From assembly GCA_035648595.1 (NCBI GenBank), contig DASRLH010000529.1:1-7049 (forward strand): 7,049 nt of DNA, in the 5' to 3' direction. The DNA comes from RYN-428 sp035648595. GTDB lineage: Bacteria; Planctomycetota; Phycisphaerae; Tepidisphaerales; Tepidisphaeraceae. The position numbers were made by a program, and so were the translations under genes. Positions 1 through 6,314 of this stretch are shown piece after piece. Below the pieces are notes generated by a model, which was not told the DNA's origin, did not search any database, and saw only the letters and a program-made list of their open reading frames with translations. The stretch's first letter is position 1, and each line of letters begins with the position of its first letter.

Positions 1-80
1 ATCTCAACGTCGGCATTCGACTCAAGCAGCAAATGTGCGGATGGAGCCGGGAAAGCCTGATTCAGGCCCTATCGGCCTAA
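1..80 (+). CDS. C-terminal tail of an unidentified upstream gene (partial)
   Basis: An open frame enters at the left edge (first full codon at base 3) and ends at a TAA at 78-80. It encodes about 25 residues, beginning LNVGIRLKQQ and ending ESLIQALSA. The composition looks like a normal helical protein end: amphipathic, with no low-complexity sequence. The stop lies about 80 bases before the ATG of the next gene on the same strand. I do not recognise the family, and a 25-residue tail cannot identify it. A chance open frame of this length is also possible. Confidence 0.4.
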   Translation, partial: LNVGIRLKQQMCGWSRESLIQALSA

Positions 81-162
81 ATGCGATAGCCCTGTGGTGT
101 GGGGTGCAGTGGAGTTCGATTCTATTTGCGAGCGCTCGCGCCGCGAGGTAAGATTCTGCGCA

Positions 163-441
163 ATGGTCGGCGAGGAATGCATTTTCCATTTCGATTGTGG
201 GGATTCCAATTCGGGTCCAATCGGTTTCTGCGCCAGCGTCCAGGCCCGTTCCGAGGCCGATGCGTTGCAGTTGCTGCGAGAACTGCCATCAGAGGTAGCG
301 ATAGCCGTCGGAAACAAAAAGGTCCTATACGCGCGGATTTATTTGAATATAGATAACGTTTCATCGGCTGAAATTGATTCGGTGACGCCATCAGCTGAGT
401 CAATTAGGCCGGATTTTTCGATGCGCGCGGGATCCGAATGA
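163..441 (+). CDS. Small hypothetical protein, first gene of a two-gene unit
   Basis: About 92 residues if translation starts at ATG 163. That start is preferred because a purine-rich GAGGTAAG lies just upstream (145-152) and the first residues then read straight into a plausible beta-strand (MVGEECIFHFDCG). A GTG at 94 would add 23 residues that look unstructured. The protein has a GPIGFC motif at about residues 18-23, a predicted helix (EADALQLLRELP), and a strand-rich end (YARIYLNIDNVSSAEID). The pattern suggests a small alpha/beta domain. There is no signal peptide or membrane segment. Its stop overlaps the start of the next gene by four bases (ATGA), so the two are probably translationally coupled. 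No function is recognised. Third positions look more A/T-rich than in the sulfur genes downstream. Confidence 0.7.
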   Translation: MVGEECIFHFDCGDSNSGPIGFCASVQARSEADALQLLRELPSEVAIAVGNKKVLYARIYLNIDNVSSAEIDSVTPSAESIRPDFSMRAGSE

Positions 442-1433
442 ATGCCAGCCTGATTGTTGAGGACGTTGTTGCGATTCTACAGGCTCGGTTCGGTAAGGCC
501 GAGCGACACGGCAAGGCGCGCATTTACACCTTTGGCTCGGCCTTTGTATGTTCCATTAACTACTCAAAGCTTCTCGGCGGCCATAAATATTTTTTCGCCG
601 TAGCCCGAGAAATTGTTGATGCGTCTCATGTCTTTGCAGATGCGAACGAAAACGCATACGTTGTTCTGGTATGCGGGGCGGCAGAAAACTGCTTGGTATT
701 GCCGCGCCGGTTAATGATTGAGATGATGCGCGGAGTCCCGAGTCGGCGAGTGGATGTTTTCATGGACTCTGGGCGGTACATCTTACAAACGACGAAGCAC
801 CTGAAATCCGACATCTCCGAGTACTTAAACGCCTTTCCATCAACGAGCAGTCAAGCGCCAGGGCTGCTCGGACAATCACCAAAACTGCCGGATCGCCTCC
901 ACACGAAAATTCAGTGGAGCCTTGTGCGGTTGGGGCGGGCGGAAGGATGCGCAGTCTGGGTGCCGATTAATGATCGAAACCTATCTTTCGAGGGCAGCCC
1001 GCTATCAGCCTCAACCCTTCCGAGACTTCCGCATTTTGGTTTTGATGAGAATACTCGGCGCATCGTCCAAAACTTTGACGTCTTATGGCTCAGCGGAAAC
1101 GTGATTTCCGAGGCTTTTGAGATCGAGGCCACCACTAGCATTTATAGCGGATTACTTCGGCTAAACGATCTAGCGATTGCGCAACCGAATAACCGCGTAG
1201 ATTTGTTCGTGGCGAGCGCGAAAACGCGGCGAGACAAGGTACGCGACCAGTTGCTTCGCCAATCGTTCCAGCCGCTCTTAACGAAGTGCCGCTTTATCAG
1301 TTTTGAGGCAATTCAGACGCAGATGTCAAGCCTCGCGGCCTTCCCTGCCGATGCGGAAATACGCGTCAGTGGCTTGGTGCGCGGCGAGAAATTTACCGTG
1401 CCCGAACACTACGTCTACCCGGCAACTCTTTAG
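438..1433 (+). CDS. Hypothetical protein with a restriction-endonuclease-like C-terminal domain
   Basis: This 331-residue protein seems to have two domains. Residues 1-135 form an alpha/beta N-terminal region with GHKYFFAVAR at 48-57, AYVVLVCGAAEN at 73-84 and SDISEYLNAFP at 124-134. After a Ser/Pro-rich linker, residues 153-292 contain HTKIQW (155-160), NDRN (178-181), FDVLWL (213-218), AFEIEATTSIYSG (226-238) and a CRFISF strand (284-289). I recall this D-V-L-W-L / FE-x-E-x-TTSIYSGLLR pattern from uncharacterised proteins often labelled restriction-endonuclease-like. D214, E228 and E230 could be acidic residues of a PD-(D/E)XK-type core, but the usual lysine is replaced (E-I-E), so catalysis is unproven. 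Its ATG overlaps the preceding gene's stop (ATGA). The two genes may form an accessory or defence-type unit. A DNA-binding, non-catalytic role is the main alternative. Confidence 0.75.
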   Translation: MNASLIVEDVVAILQARFGKAERHGKARIYTFGSAFVCSINYSKLLGGHKYFFAVAREIVDASHVFADANENAYVVLVCGAAENCLVLPRRLMIEMMRGVPSRRVDVFMDSGRYILQTTKHLKSDISEYLNAFPSTSSQAPGLLGQSPKLPDRLHTKIQWSLVRLGRAEGCAVWVPINDRNLSFEGSPLSASTLPRLPHFGFDENTRRIVQNFDVLWLSGNVISEAFEIEATTSIYSGLLRLNDLAIAQPNNRVDLFVASAKTRRDKVRDQLLRQSFQPLLTKCRFISFEAIQTQMSSLAAFPADAEIRVSGLVRGEKFTVPEHYVYPATL

Positions 1434-1639
1434 CGCATTGGCCCATTCGATGATTCCCCTTGAGGCAAAAGGAGGAAGGATCGGGAGGGGCATTGTCCAG
1501 ATCGAGCAGGATTTTGCGATGCGTGCTCTCAACTCGACCCTCGCCGTTATGACTGCTATCGTCTACGGACTGCCGTTTGTCGAATCAAACAACCCAACTT
1601 GATCCGCTGGATATATTCCCCTAGGATTACTAGGAATCT
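1434..1639. other. Intergenic region upstream of the cysteine synthase gene
   Basis: This is 206 bases without a convincing gene. A 50-codon frame starting at ATG 1450 has no recognisable protein features. The last 40 bases hold an AT-rich TATATT at 1612-1617, which could serve as a -10 element, but there is no -35 at a proper distance. Two copies of CTAGGA (1621-1626 and 1630-1635) follow. The second sits only four bases before the ATG at 1640. The promoter of the sulfur genes is probably here, but I cannot place it firmly. Confidence 0.5.
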
Positions 1640-2602
1640 ATGGAAGTGCTGGAAGTTTCACGTCAATCGCCGGTGCAATCGCGGTCGGTGTTGCAATTGA
1701 TTGGCAACACGCCGTTGCTGGCATTCAAGCGCATGGCAAGCGAGGCTTTGCCGGTGGAGGTGTACGCCAAGGCCGAGTGGTACAATCCGGGGGGGAGCGT
1801 GAAGGATCGGGCGGCGCTGGCGATGGTCCTTGATGGCGAACGCCGGGGTTTGCTCACGAAGGAGAAAATCCTCATTGACGCCACCAGCGGCAATACCGGA
1901 ATCGCCTACGCCATGATCTGCGCCGAGCGCGGTTATCGCTGCAAGCTGGCCTTGCCAAAAAACGCCAGCATCGAGCGCAAGCAATGCCTGCTGGCGTATG
2001 GCGCGGAACTGATTTTCACCGATGCCGCCGAGAGCACCGACGGCGCGCAGCGTCATGTGAAGGCGGTGGTTGAAGCCGATCCGAAGCGATATTTCTACCC
2101 AGATCAGTACAACAACCCCGCCAACTGGAAAGCGCATTACGATACGACGGCGATGGAAATCTGGCGGCAGACGCAGGGGCGAATCACCCACTTCGTCACT
2201 GGCATGGGAACCAGCGGCACGTTCATGGGCGTGTCTCGCCGGCTCAAGGAGCTCAATCCCGCCGTCCAGTGCATCAGCATGCAGCCGGACTCGCCGTTGC
2301 ACGGCTTGGAAGGCCTCAAGCACATGGCGACGGCTATCGTTCCAGGCATTTATGATGCCGACCTGGCTGATGGGCAAATCGAGGTGGATACCGAGGACGC
2401 CCACAAAGCCGTGCTGCGATTGGCGCGCGAGGAGGGGTTGCTGGTCGGCGTTTCATCGGGCGCGAATCTCGTGGCGGCGATGAAGGTGGCCGGCGAATTG
2501 AAGGAAGGCGTTGTGGTTACCATCTTTTGCGACTCGGCAGCAAAGTATCTCTCGGAAAGCTTCTGGAGCGAAGCGTCTTCAGAAGCCGAGAACTGGCCGT
2601 GA
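1640..2602 (+). CDS. cysM: Cysteine synthase, CysM type (PLP-dependent beta-replacement enzyme)
   Basis: A 320-residue fold-type II PLP enzyme of normal family length. It makes L-cysteine by beta-replacement on an activated serine. Visible signatures are IGNTPLL (21-27), the PLP lysine K55 in GGSVKDR, the substrate-binding loop TSGNTG (82-87), the phosphate-binding GMGTSGT (188-194), EGLKHM (224-229) and SSG (272-274) near the pyridine nitrogen. The EGLKHM...VPGIYD stretch aligns by eye with the LRNM...VPELYD stretch of Mycobacterium tuberculosis CysM, placing K227 where that O-phosphoserine-using enzyme has Arg220. E. coli CysM also has an arginine there. A basic residue here is therefore compatible with O-phosphoserine, but specificity is inferred. 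The next gene encodes a Mec-type JAMM peptidase, the known partner in thiocarboxylate-dependent cysteine synthesis. The ATG is preceded by a closely spaced AGGA. It differs clearly from the CysK at 4778, so the two are not a recent duplication. Confidence 0.93.
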   Translation: MEVLEVSRQSPVQSRSVLQLIGNTPLLAFKRMASEALPVEVYAKAEWYNPGGSVKDRAALAMVLDGERRGLLTKEKILIDATSGNTGIAYAMICAERGYRCKLALPKNASIERKQCLLAYGAELIFTDAAESTDGAQRHVKAVVEADPKRYFYPDQYNNPANWKAHYDTTAMEIWRQTQGRITHFVTGMGTSGTFMGVSRRLKELNPAVQCISMQPDSPLHGLEGLKHMATAIVPGIYDADLADGQIEVDTEDAHKAVLRLAREEGLLVGVSSGANLVAAMKVAGELKEGVVVTIFCDSAAKYLSESFWSEASSEAENWP

Positions 2603-2612
2603 TCGGATCGTA

Positions 2613-2634
2613 GAAGCGGCGTCCCCGCCGCTTT
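2613..2634 (+). terminator. Perfect hairpin between cysM and the JAMM gene, possible weak terminator or attenuator
   Basis: AAGCGGCG (2614-2621), loop TCCC and CGCCGCTT (2626-2633) form a perfect 8-bp GC-rich stem, with a possible extra G-T pair outside it. It starts 11 bases after the cysM stop. Only a TTTAT follows, with no long T-run, so intrinsic termination would be inefficient. It could reduce readthrough into the downstream gene or protect the 3' end of the cysM transcript. Confidence 0.45.
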
Positions 2635-2669
2635 ATGCCTGCTGGAAAGGCGCGTGCATACGGAAGCAT

Positions 2670-3137
2670 ATGAGTCAAAGGACCACTGCAAATCTTTTGC
2701 CCAAGCTGATCCTCCCCGATGCCCTTCGCCGGCAGATCGAGGCTCAGGGCGCGGCGGGTTATCCCAACGAATGCTGCGGCATGCTCATCGGACGCGATGT
2801 TTCGGAGAACGGCGCACCGCGCCGGATCGTCGAACGGCTGGAGCCCGGCCGCAATGCGTTCGAGGCTGCCGAGCAGTATCATCGCTTCTCAATCGACCCG
2901 GCACAGCAGCTTCAAGTTGAGCGCGCCGCCGCCAAAGAGGGCAAAACAGTATTAGGTTATTATCACAGCCATCCCGACCATCCGGCCCGCCCCAGTGAAT
3001 ATGATCGCGAGCACGCTTGGCCGTTCTACAGCTATGTGATCGTCGCCATCGAAAAGGGTAAGCCGGCGGCAATGACAAGCTGGGTGCTGGATGAGAAGAC
3101 GCGGGCGTTTGGGGAACAAAAGATTGTGTGCGAGTGA
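2670..3137 (+). CDS. mec: JAMM/Mov34 (M67) metallopeptidase, Mec-like
   Basis: A 155-residue JAMM zinc peptidase, the usual size for single-domain bacterial members. All metal and catalytic positions are present. E34 lies in the strand YPNECCGMLIG, and HSHP begins at H99. The spacing H99-x-H101-x7-S109-x2-D112 fits the canonical HxH(x)7S(x)2D motif exactly. In M. tuberculosis, Mec removes cysteine from the C-terminus of the carrier CysO after CysM has built it there. The position directly downstream of a CysM-type gene suggests the same job here, although no CysO-like gene is in the window. The ATG at 2670 has a GGAAG very close upstream (2662-2666). Longer in-frame starts would run into the cysM/hairpin spacer. 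A role in cleaving another ThiS/MoaD/ubiquitin-like protein is the alternative. Confidence 0.88.
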   Translation: MSQRTTANLLPKLILPDALRRQIEAQGAAGYPNECCGMLIGRDVSENGAPRRIVERLEPGRNAFEAAEQYHRFSIDPAQQLQVERAAAKEGKTVLGYYHSHPDHPARPSEYDREHAWPFYSYVIVAIEKGKPAAMTSWVLDEKTRAFGEQKIVCE

Positions 3138-3144
3138 AGGGTAG

Positions 3145-3280
3145 GATGATGAGTGATGAGTGAACCGTGACGAAGAAAGATGATAAGTGACGAGTGAACC
3201 GTGACGAGGGAAGATGTTAAGTGACGAGTGAACCGTGACGGGAGAAGATGATGAGTGATGAGTGAACCGTGACGGAAGAT
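3145..3280 (+). repeat. Four tandem direct repeats of exactly 34 bp
   Basis: Units run 3145-3178, 3179-3212, 3213-3246 and 3247-3280 with no spacer. The core AGTGAACCGTGACG is identical in all four (3159, 3193, 3227, 3261). Most variation is in the six purine-rich bases after the core and in a few A/G or C/T changes before it. Units 1 and 4 match each other over at least 26 bases, and units 2 and 3 share the AAGTGACG variant. Within each unit GTGA recurs every seven bases three times. The array begins eight bases after the JAMM stop codon. Confidence 0.95.
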
Positions 3281-3317
3281 TCGCCTTGTCACGGTTCACT
3301 CATCACTCATCATTTTC
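3244..3317. repeat. Long inverted repeat: unit 4 pairs with an inverted copy at 3288-3313
   Basis: Bases 3248-3273 are the exact reverse complement of 3288-3313 (26 bp). Pairing can extend outward to 3244/3317 through one G-T pair, with a 14-base loop at 3274-3287. The right arm is a fifth copy of the 34-bp repeat in opposite orientation. In RNA this would be a very stable stem and could act as a transcript end or processing site between the JAMM and sulfurtransferase genes. The right arm ends in TTTT, but there is no separate downstream U-tract, so classical Rho-independent termination is not clear. Confidence 0.85.
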
Positions 3318-3369
3318 CTCGGTCCTTCCCCATGACCATTGAATACCTCAAATTTTAGGAAACCCAACC

Positions 3370-4251
3370 ATGTCCGATTATGCCTTTCCAGACGCTCTTG
3401 TTACCACCCACCGGGTTTCGGAGCATTTGAACGATCCGAAGGTCAAGCTGATCGAAGTCGATGTGGACACCGCATCATATGAGAAGGGCCATATTGCCGG
3501 CGCGATCGGCTGGAACTGGCAGACGGATCTTAACGACCATGTGCGGCGCGACATCATCGACCCGCGCGCGTTTGCCGAGTTGTGCCGGGCGGCGGGAATC
3601 ACGCCGGAGGATGCGGTCGTGTTTTATGGCGACAACAACAACTGGTTTGCCGCCTGGGCGCTTTGGCAATTCACGTATCATGGCCACAAGGACGTTCGCC
3701 TCATGAACGGCGGGCGCAAGAAATGGGAACTTGAAAAACGCCCCCTCACCACCGAGCCGCCCAGGCTCGCCCCGCGAAGCAATTATCCGATGCCCGCCAG
3801 CGATGAATCCGTCCGCGCCTATCGGCGCGAGGTCGAAGATTCCCTGGGCCGCGGGCAGGTGAACCTGGTGGACGTGCGCAGCCCCGATGAATTCACCGGC
3901 CGCATCATCGCGCCCCCCGGCATGAACGAAACCGCCCAGCGCGGCGGCCACATCCCCGGCGCCAAGAGCATCCCCTGGTCCAAAGCCGCCAACGAAGACG
4001 GCACTTTCAAAAGCGCCGACGAATTGAAAAAACTCTATGGCGATGCCGGCGTGGATTTCAGTAAGCCGACCATCGCGTATTGCCGAATCGGCGAGCGATC
4101 CAGCCATACCTGGTTCGTCCTTAAGTTCCTGCTGGGCGTCGGCAACGTGAAGAATTACGATGGCTCATGGACGGAATGGGGTAATCTGGTGGGCGCGCCA
4201 ATCGAGAAGGGCGATGTGCCGACGACGCTGCCGAATGTAAAATGCGAATAA
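3370..4251 (+). CDS. sseA: Thiosulfate/3-mercaptopyruvate sulfurtransferase (tandem rhodanese)
   Basis: A 293-residue two-domain rhodanese. The N-terminal non-catalytic domain spans about residues 8-125 (HIAGAIGWNW at 41-50, FYGDNNNWFAAW at 85-96, LMNGGRKKWE at 111-120). The C-terminal catalytic domain spans about 145-275 (LVDVRSPDEFTG at 166-177, GHIPGAKSIPW at 193-203). The active-site loop starts at C238 in YCRIGERSSHTW, followed by KNYDGSWTEWGN (261-272). This closely resembles what I recall of mycobacterial CysA2/CysA3, which favours thiosulfate:cyanide-type sulfurtransfer, although substrate cannot be fixed from sequence alone. No signal peptide is seen, so it is probably cytosolic. The ATG has TAGGA at 3356-3360 with about nine bases of spacing. 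It may provide persulfide sulfur to the cysteine pathway around it. The symbol refers to the family; cysA2 would be an alternative. Confidence 0.93.
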   Translation: MSDYAFPDALVTTHRVSEHLNDPKVKLIEVDVDTASYEKGHIAGAIGWNWQTDLNDHVRRDIIDPRAFAELCRAAGITPEDAVVFYGDNNNWFAAWALWQFTYHGHKDVRLMNGGRKKWELEKRPLTTEPPRLAPRSNYPMPASDESVRAYRREVEDSLGRGQVNLVDVRSPDEFTGRIIAPPGMNETAQRGGHIPGAKSIPWSKAANEDGTFKSADELKKLYGDAGVDFSKPTIAYCRIGERSSHTWFVLKFLLGVGNVKNYDGSWTEWGNLVGAPIEKGDVPTTLPNVKCE

Positions 4252-4260
4252 GGCCCTCAC

Positions 4261-4266
4261 TATAAT
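4261..4266 (+). promoter_or_regulatory. Consensus -10-like TATAAT in the spacer before the first small gene
   Basis: A perfect TATAAT lies ten bases after the sulfurtransferase stop. No TTGACA-like element is present 15-19 bases upstream, and the implied start site would fall at the ribosome-binding site of the next gene. It may be chance in an AT-rich spacer. Confidence 0.2.
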
Positions 4267-4285
4267 TGGCTGCAAGGAGATCAGC

Positions 4286-4510
4286 ATGGACATGAACCGA
4301 CTTCGCGAGCTGCGCTTGGCGCAGCCTTTCCGGCAGTTTTATGTCATCGTGGCGGATGGAACGCGGTTATTCGTGGATCAGCCTCATCACTTGGGAATGT
4401 CGCCGGATGGCAGCCGCGTGGGGGTCGTAACAGCCAAAGGCGTGCAATTGTTGAAACCCGAACAGGTGCGGGATGTGGATGTGTGCCCGGCCCCGATTCA
4501 ACGGCACTGA
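4286..4510 (+). CDS. Small protein of unknown function (PF..F....DG.R family), copy 1
   Basis: A 74-residue protein with a textbook ribosome-binding site (AAGGAG 4274-4279, six-base spacing) before ATG 4286. A second ATG two codons later is possible. Its layout is LRLAQPFRQFYVIVADGTRL (positions 9-28), then V.QP at about 32-35, SPDG at 41-44, a hydrophobic strand GVVTAKGVQLL, and VRDVDV near the end. It looks like a small all-beta domain. I recall many similar short proteins in Planctomycetota, often in several copies per genome, with no established function. There is no signal peptide, membrane segment, cysteine pair or C-terminal Gly-Gly, so it is not a ThiS/CysO-type sulfur carrier. It lies 34 bases after the sulfurtransferase and 25 bases before its paralogue. 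Confidence 0.8.
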   Translation: MDMNRLRELRLAQPFRQFYVIVADGTRLFVDQPHHLGMSPDGSRVGVVTAKGVQLLKPEQVRDVDVCPAPIQRH

Positions 4511-4535
4511 TCCAGCCTTCACCAGAGGAAACCTC

Positions 4536-4772
4536 ATGCAAGAATCTCACCTGATTCCATGGGTTATGGCCCGACCATTCGAGCCATTCGCCGCATTCGT
4601 GAGCGATGGCAGGCGCATCGAAGTCACTCATCCCGAATCGGCAATGCTCGCGGAATTCGCGCTCGCCCTTTATGTGTTTTTCCCAGGCGGCCAAGTTGAG
4701 CTCATCGACGCCTTTCATATCACGTCGATTCGCACCATTAGCGCAACCGACCCGAACCACTATTTCAGGTAA
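4536..4772 (+). CDS. Small protein of unknown function, copy 2 (paralogue of the preceding gene)
   Basis: A 78-residue protein. ATG 4536 is chosen over an in-frame ATG at 4473 because AGAGGA (4524-4529) sits six bases upstream and the longer form would overlap the preceding gene by 38 bases. ARPFEPFAAFVSDGRRIEV followed by HPES aligns with QPFRQFYVIVADGTRLFV..P in the preceding gene. Both then have a variable region and a strand-rich end (GGQVELIDAFHITSIRTIS). The family's usual V.HPE signature is intact here but degraded to V.QPH in copy 1. The middle section (LAEFALALYVFFPGG) is more hydrophobic than in copy 1 but too short to call a membrane span. The gene stops six bases before cysK, so co-transcription with it is likely. 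The function is unknown. Confidence 0.8.
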   Translation: MQESHLIPWVMARPFEPFAAFVSDGRRIEVTHPESAMLAEFALALYVFFPGGQVELIDAFHITSIRTISATDPNHYFR

Positions 4773-4777
4773 CTCCA

Positions 4778-5740
<963 letters not shown>

Positions 5741-5744
5741 ATTC

Positions 5745-5990
5745 ATGACAGGCAACGCAACCCTTAAAGTGTCCGGCAGCCTCTTTCACCAAATTGAGGA
5801 ACGCGCGCGCGAGCGCGGCATCAGCGTCGACAACGAGGCGGCGGAATTGCTCGCCAAAGCGCTCGCCTTCGAGGCCGAAGACGCTGAATTGCTCGCGGAA
5901 ATCCGCAAGGATAGAGAACAGATGGCGCAAAACGGCGTGTTCCTAACCGATGAGTTTCTCGATCGCGCGAAGCGATGGGGCAGGGAATGA
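5745..5990 (+). CDS. VapB/FitA-like ribbon-helix-helix antitoxin
   Basis: An 81-residue protein. ATG 5745 has an ideal AGGAG (5733-5737, seven-base spacing). Further-upstream TTG/ATG codons at 5727 and 5730 would place the start within the cysK end without a better site. Residues 5-40 (ATLKVSGSLFHQIEERARERGISVDNEAAELLAKAL) follow the ribbon-helix-helix pattern of VapB/FitA antitoxins: a short beta strand, a helix, a turn at RGISVDNEA, then a second helix. The charged C-terminal tail (LTDEFLDRAKRWGRE) would be the toxin-binding part. The gene's TGA overlaps the next gene's ATG (ATGA), as is usual for antitoxin-toxin pairs. These antitoxins normally bind their own promoter, but no operator palindrome could be separated from cysK coding sequence here. 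Confidence 0.82.
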   Translation: MTGNATLKVSGSLFHQIEERARERGISVDNEAAELLAKALAFEAEDAELLAEIRKDREQMAQNGVFLTDEFLDRAKRWGRE

Positions 5991-6307
5991 TCGTCGCCGA
6001 TACAAGTCTGGTTGCCTACTTCGTCATCCATGGCGCGATGACGCCGGCGGCGGAGCATGTGCGTAAGGAGATATTGGATAGGGATACCGCGCTGCGCGCA
6101 TTTCGTCGTGGGATTGCGATGGTTGAATTCGAAGAGATTAAATCCGATCCGCTGGCAATCCTAAACATGTCGGAGGATACCGGTTGCTCCCCATACGATC
6201 TTGAGTTCGTGTGGCTTGCGATGGAGCTTCGCGTCAAATTAGTCACGGCGGACCAAAAGGTGATTCGCGCGTATCCGGGGGTTGCCGTGCATCCAAGTAC
6301 CTACTGA
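5987..6307 (+). CDS. VapC-like PIN-domain protein, apparently shortened
   Basis: A 106-residue protein. PIN toxins of this type usually have about 130-140 residues. The start MIVADTSLVAYFV (D5), the later GCSPYDLEFVWLA (D71) and LVTADQKV (D89) match three acidic metal-ligand positions of PIN ribonucleases. The segment that normally follows the first helix, with a W.SE.RN-like motif carrying the second conserved acidic residue, is absent. AAEHVRKE (21-28) runs straight into ILDRDTALRAF. The simplest reading is an in-frame loss of about 25 codons near bases 6062-6072, which would impair or abolish RNase activity. A naturally short subfamily is the alternative. ATG 5987 overlaps the antitoxin stop, and the stop TGA lies seven bases before the likely cysC start. 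Confidence 0.75.
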   Translation: MIVADTSLVAYFVIHGAMTPAAEHVRKEILDRDTALRAFRRGIAMVEFEEIKSDPLAILNMSEDTGCSPYDLEFVWLAMELRVKLVTADQKVIRAYPGVAVHPSTY

Positions 6308-6314
6308 GCAGATT

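Noticed and set aside
1450..1602. Possible 50-residue small gene in the gap before cysM
   Set aside because: It has no clear ribosome-binding site before its ATG and no recognisable sequence. The purine-rich AGGAGGAAGG lies inside the frame rather than upstream. It could be a gene remnant, but there is no support.
1583..1639. Sulfur-related riboswitch or a complete sigma-70 promoter before cysM
   Set aside because: No SAM-type leader structure is recognisable in this short gap, and TATATT at 1612 has no -35 partner at 15-19 bases.
1658..2404. 248-residue open frame on the minus strand
   Set aside because: It lies opposite the CysM-type gene. It is rich in H, R, G and A and has no recognisable domain.
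3145..3299. Minus-strand frames through the repeat array encoding Ser/His/Thr-rich protein
   Set aside because: The apparent protein repeat simply reflects translation of the DNA repeats. There is no ribosome-binding site and the frames run antisense into the JAMM gene.
3145..3317. CRISPR array
   Set aside because: The 34-bp units are directly abutting with no unique spacers, and the last copy is inverted.
3475..4107. 210-residue open frame on the minus strand
   Set aside because: It is antisense to the sulfurtransferase, with low-complexity composition and no independent ribosome-binding site or motif.
4286..4772. The two small proteins as the missing CysO/ThiS-like sulfur carrier
   Set aside because: Neither ends in Gly-Gly (the ends are QRH and YFR), and their DG.R/HPE pattern does not resemble the ubiquitin-like family.
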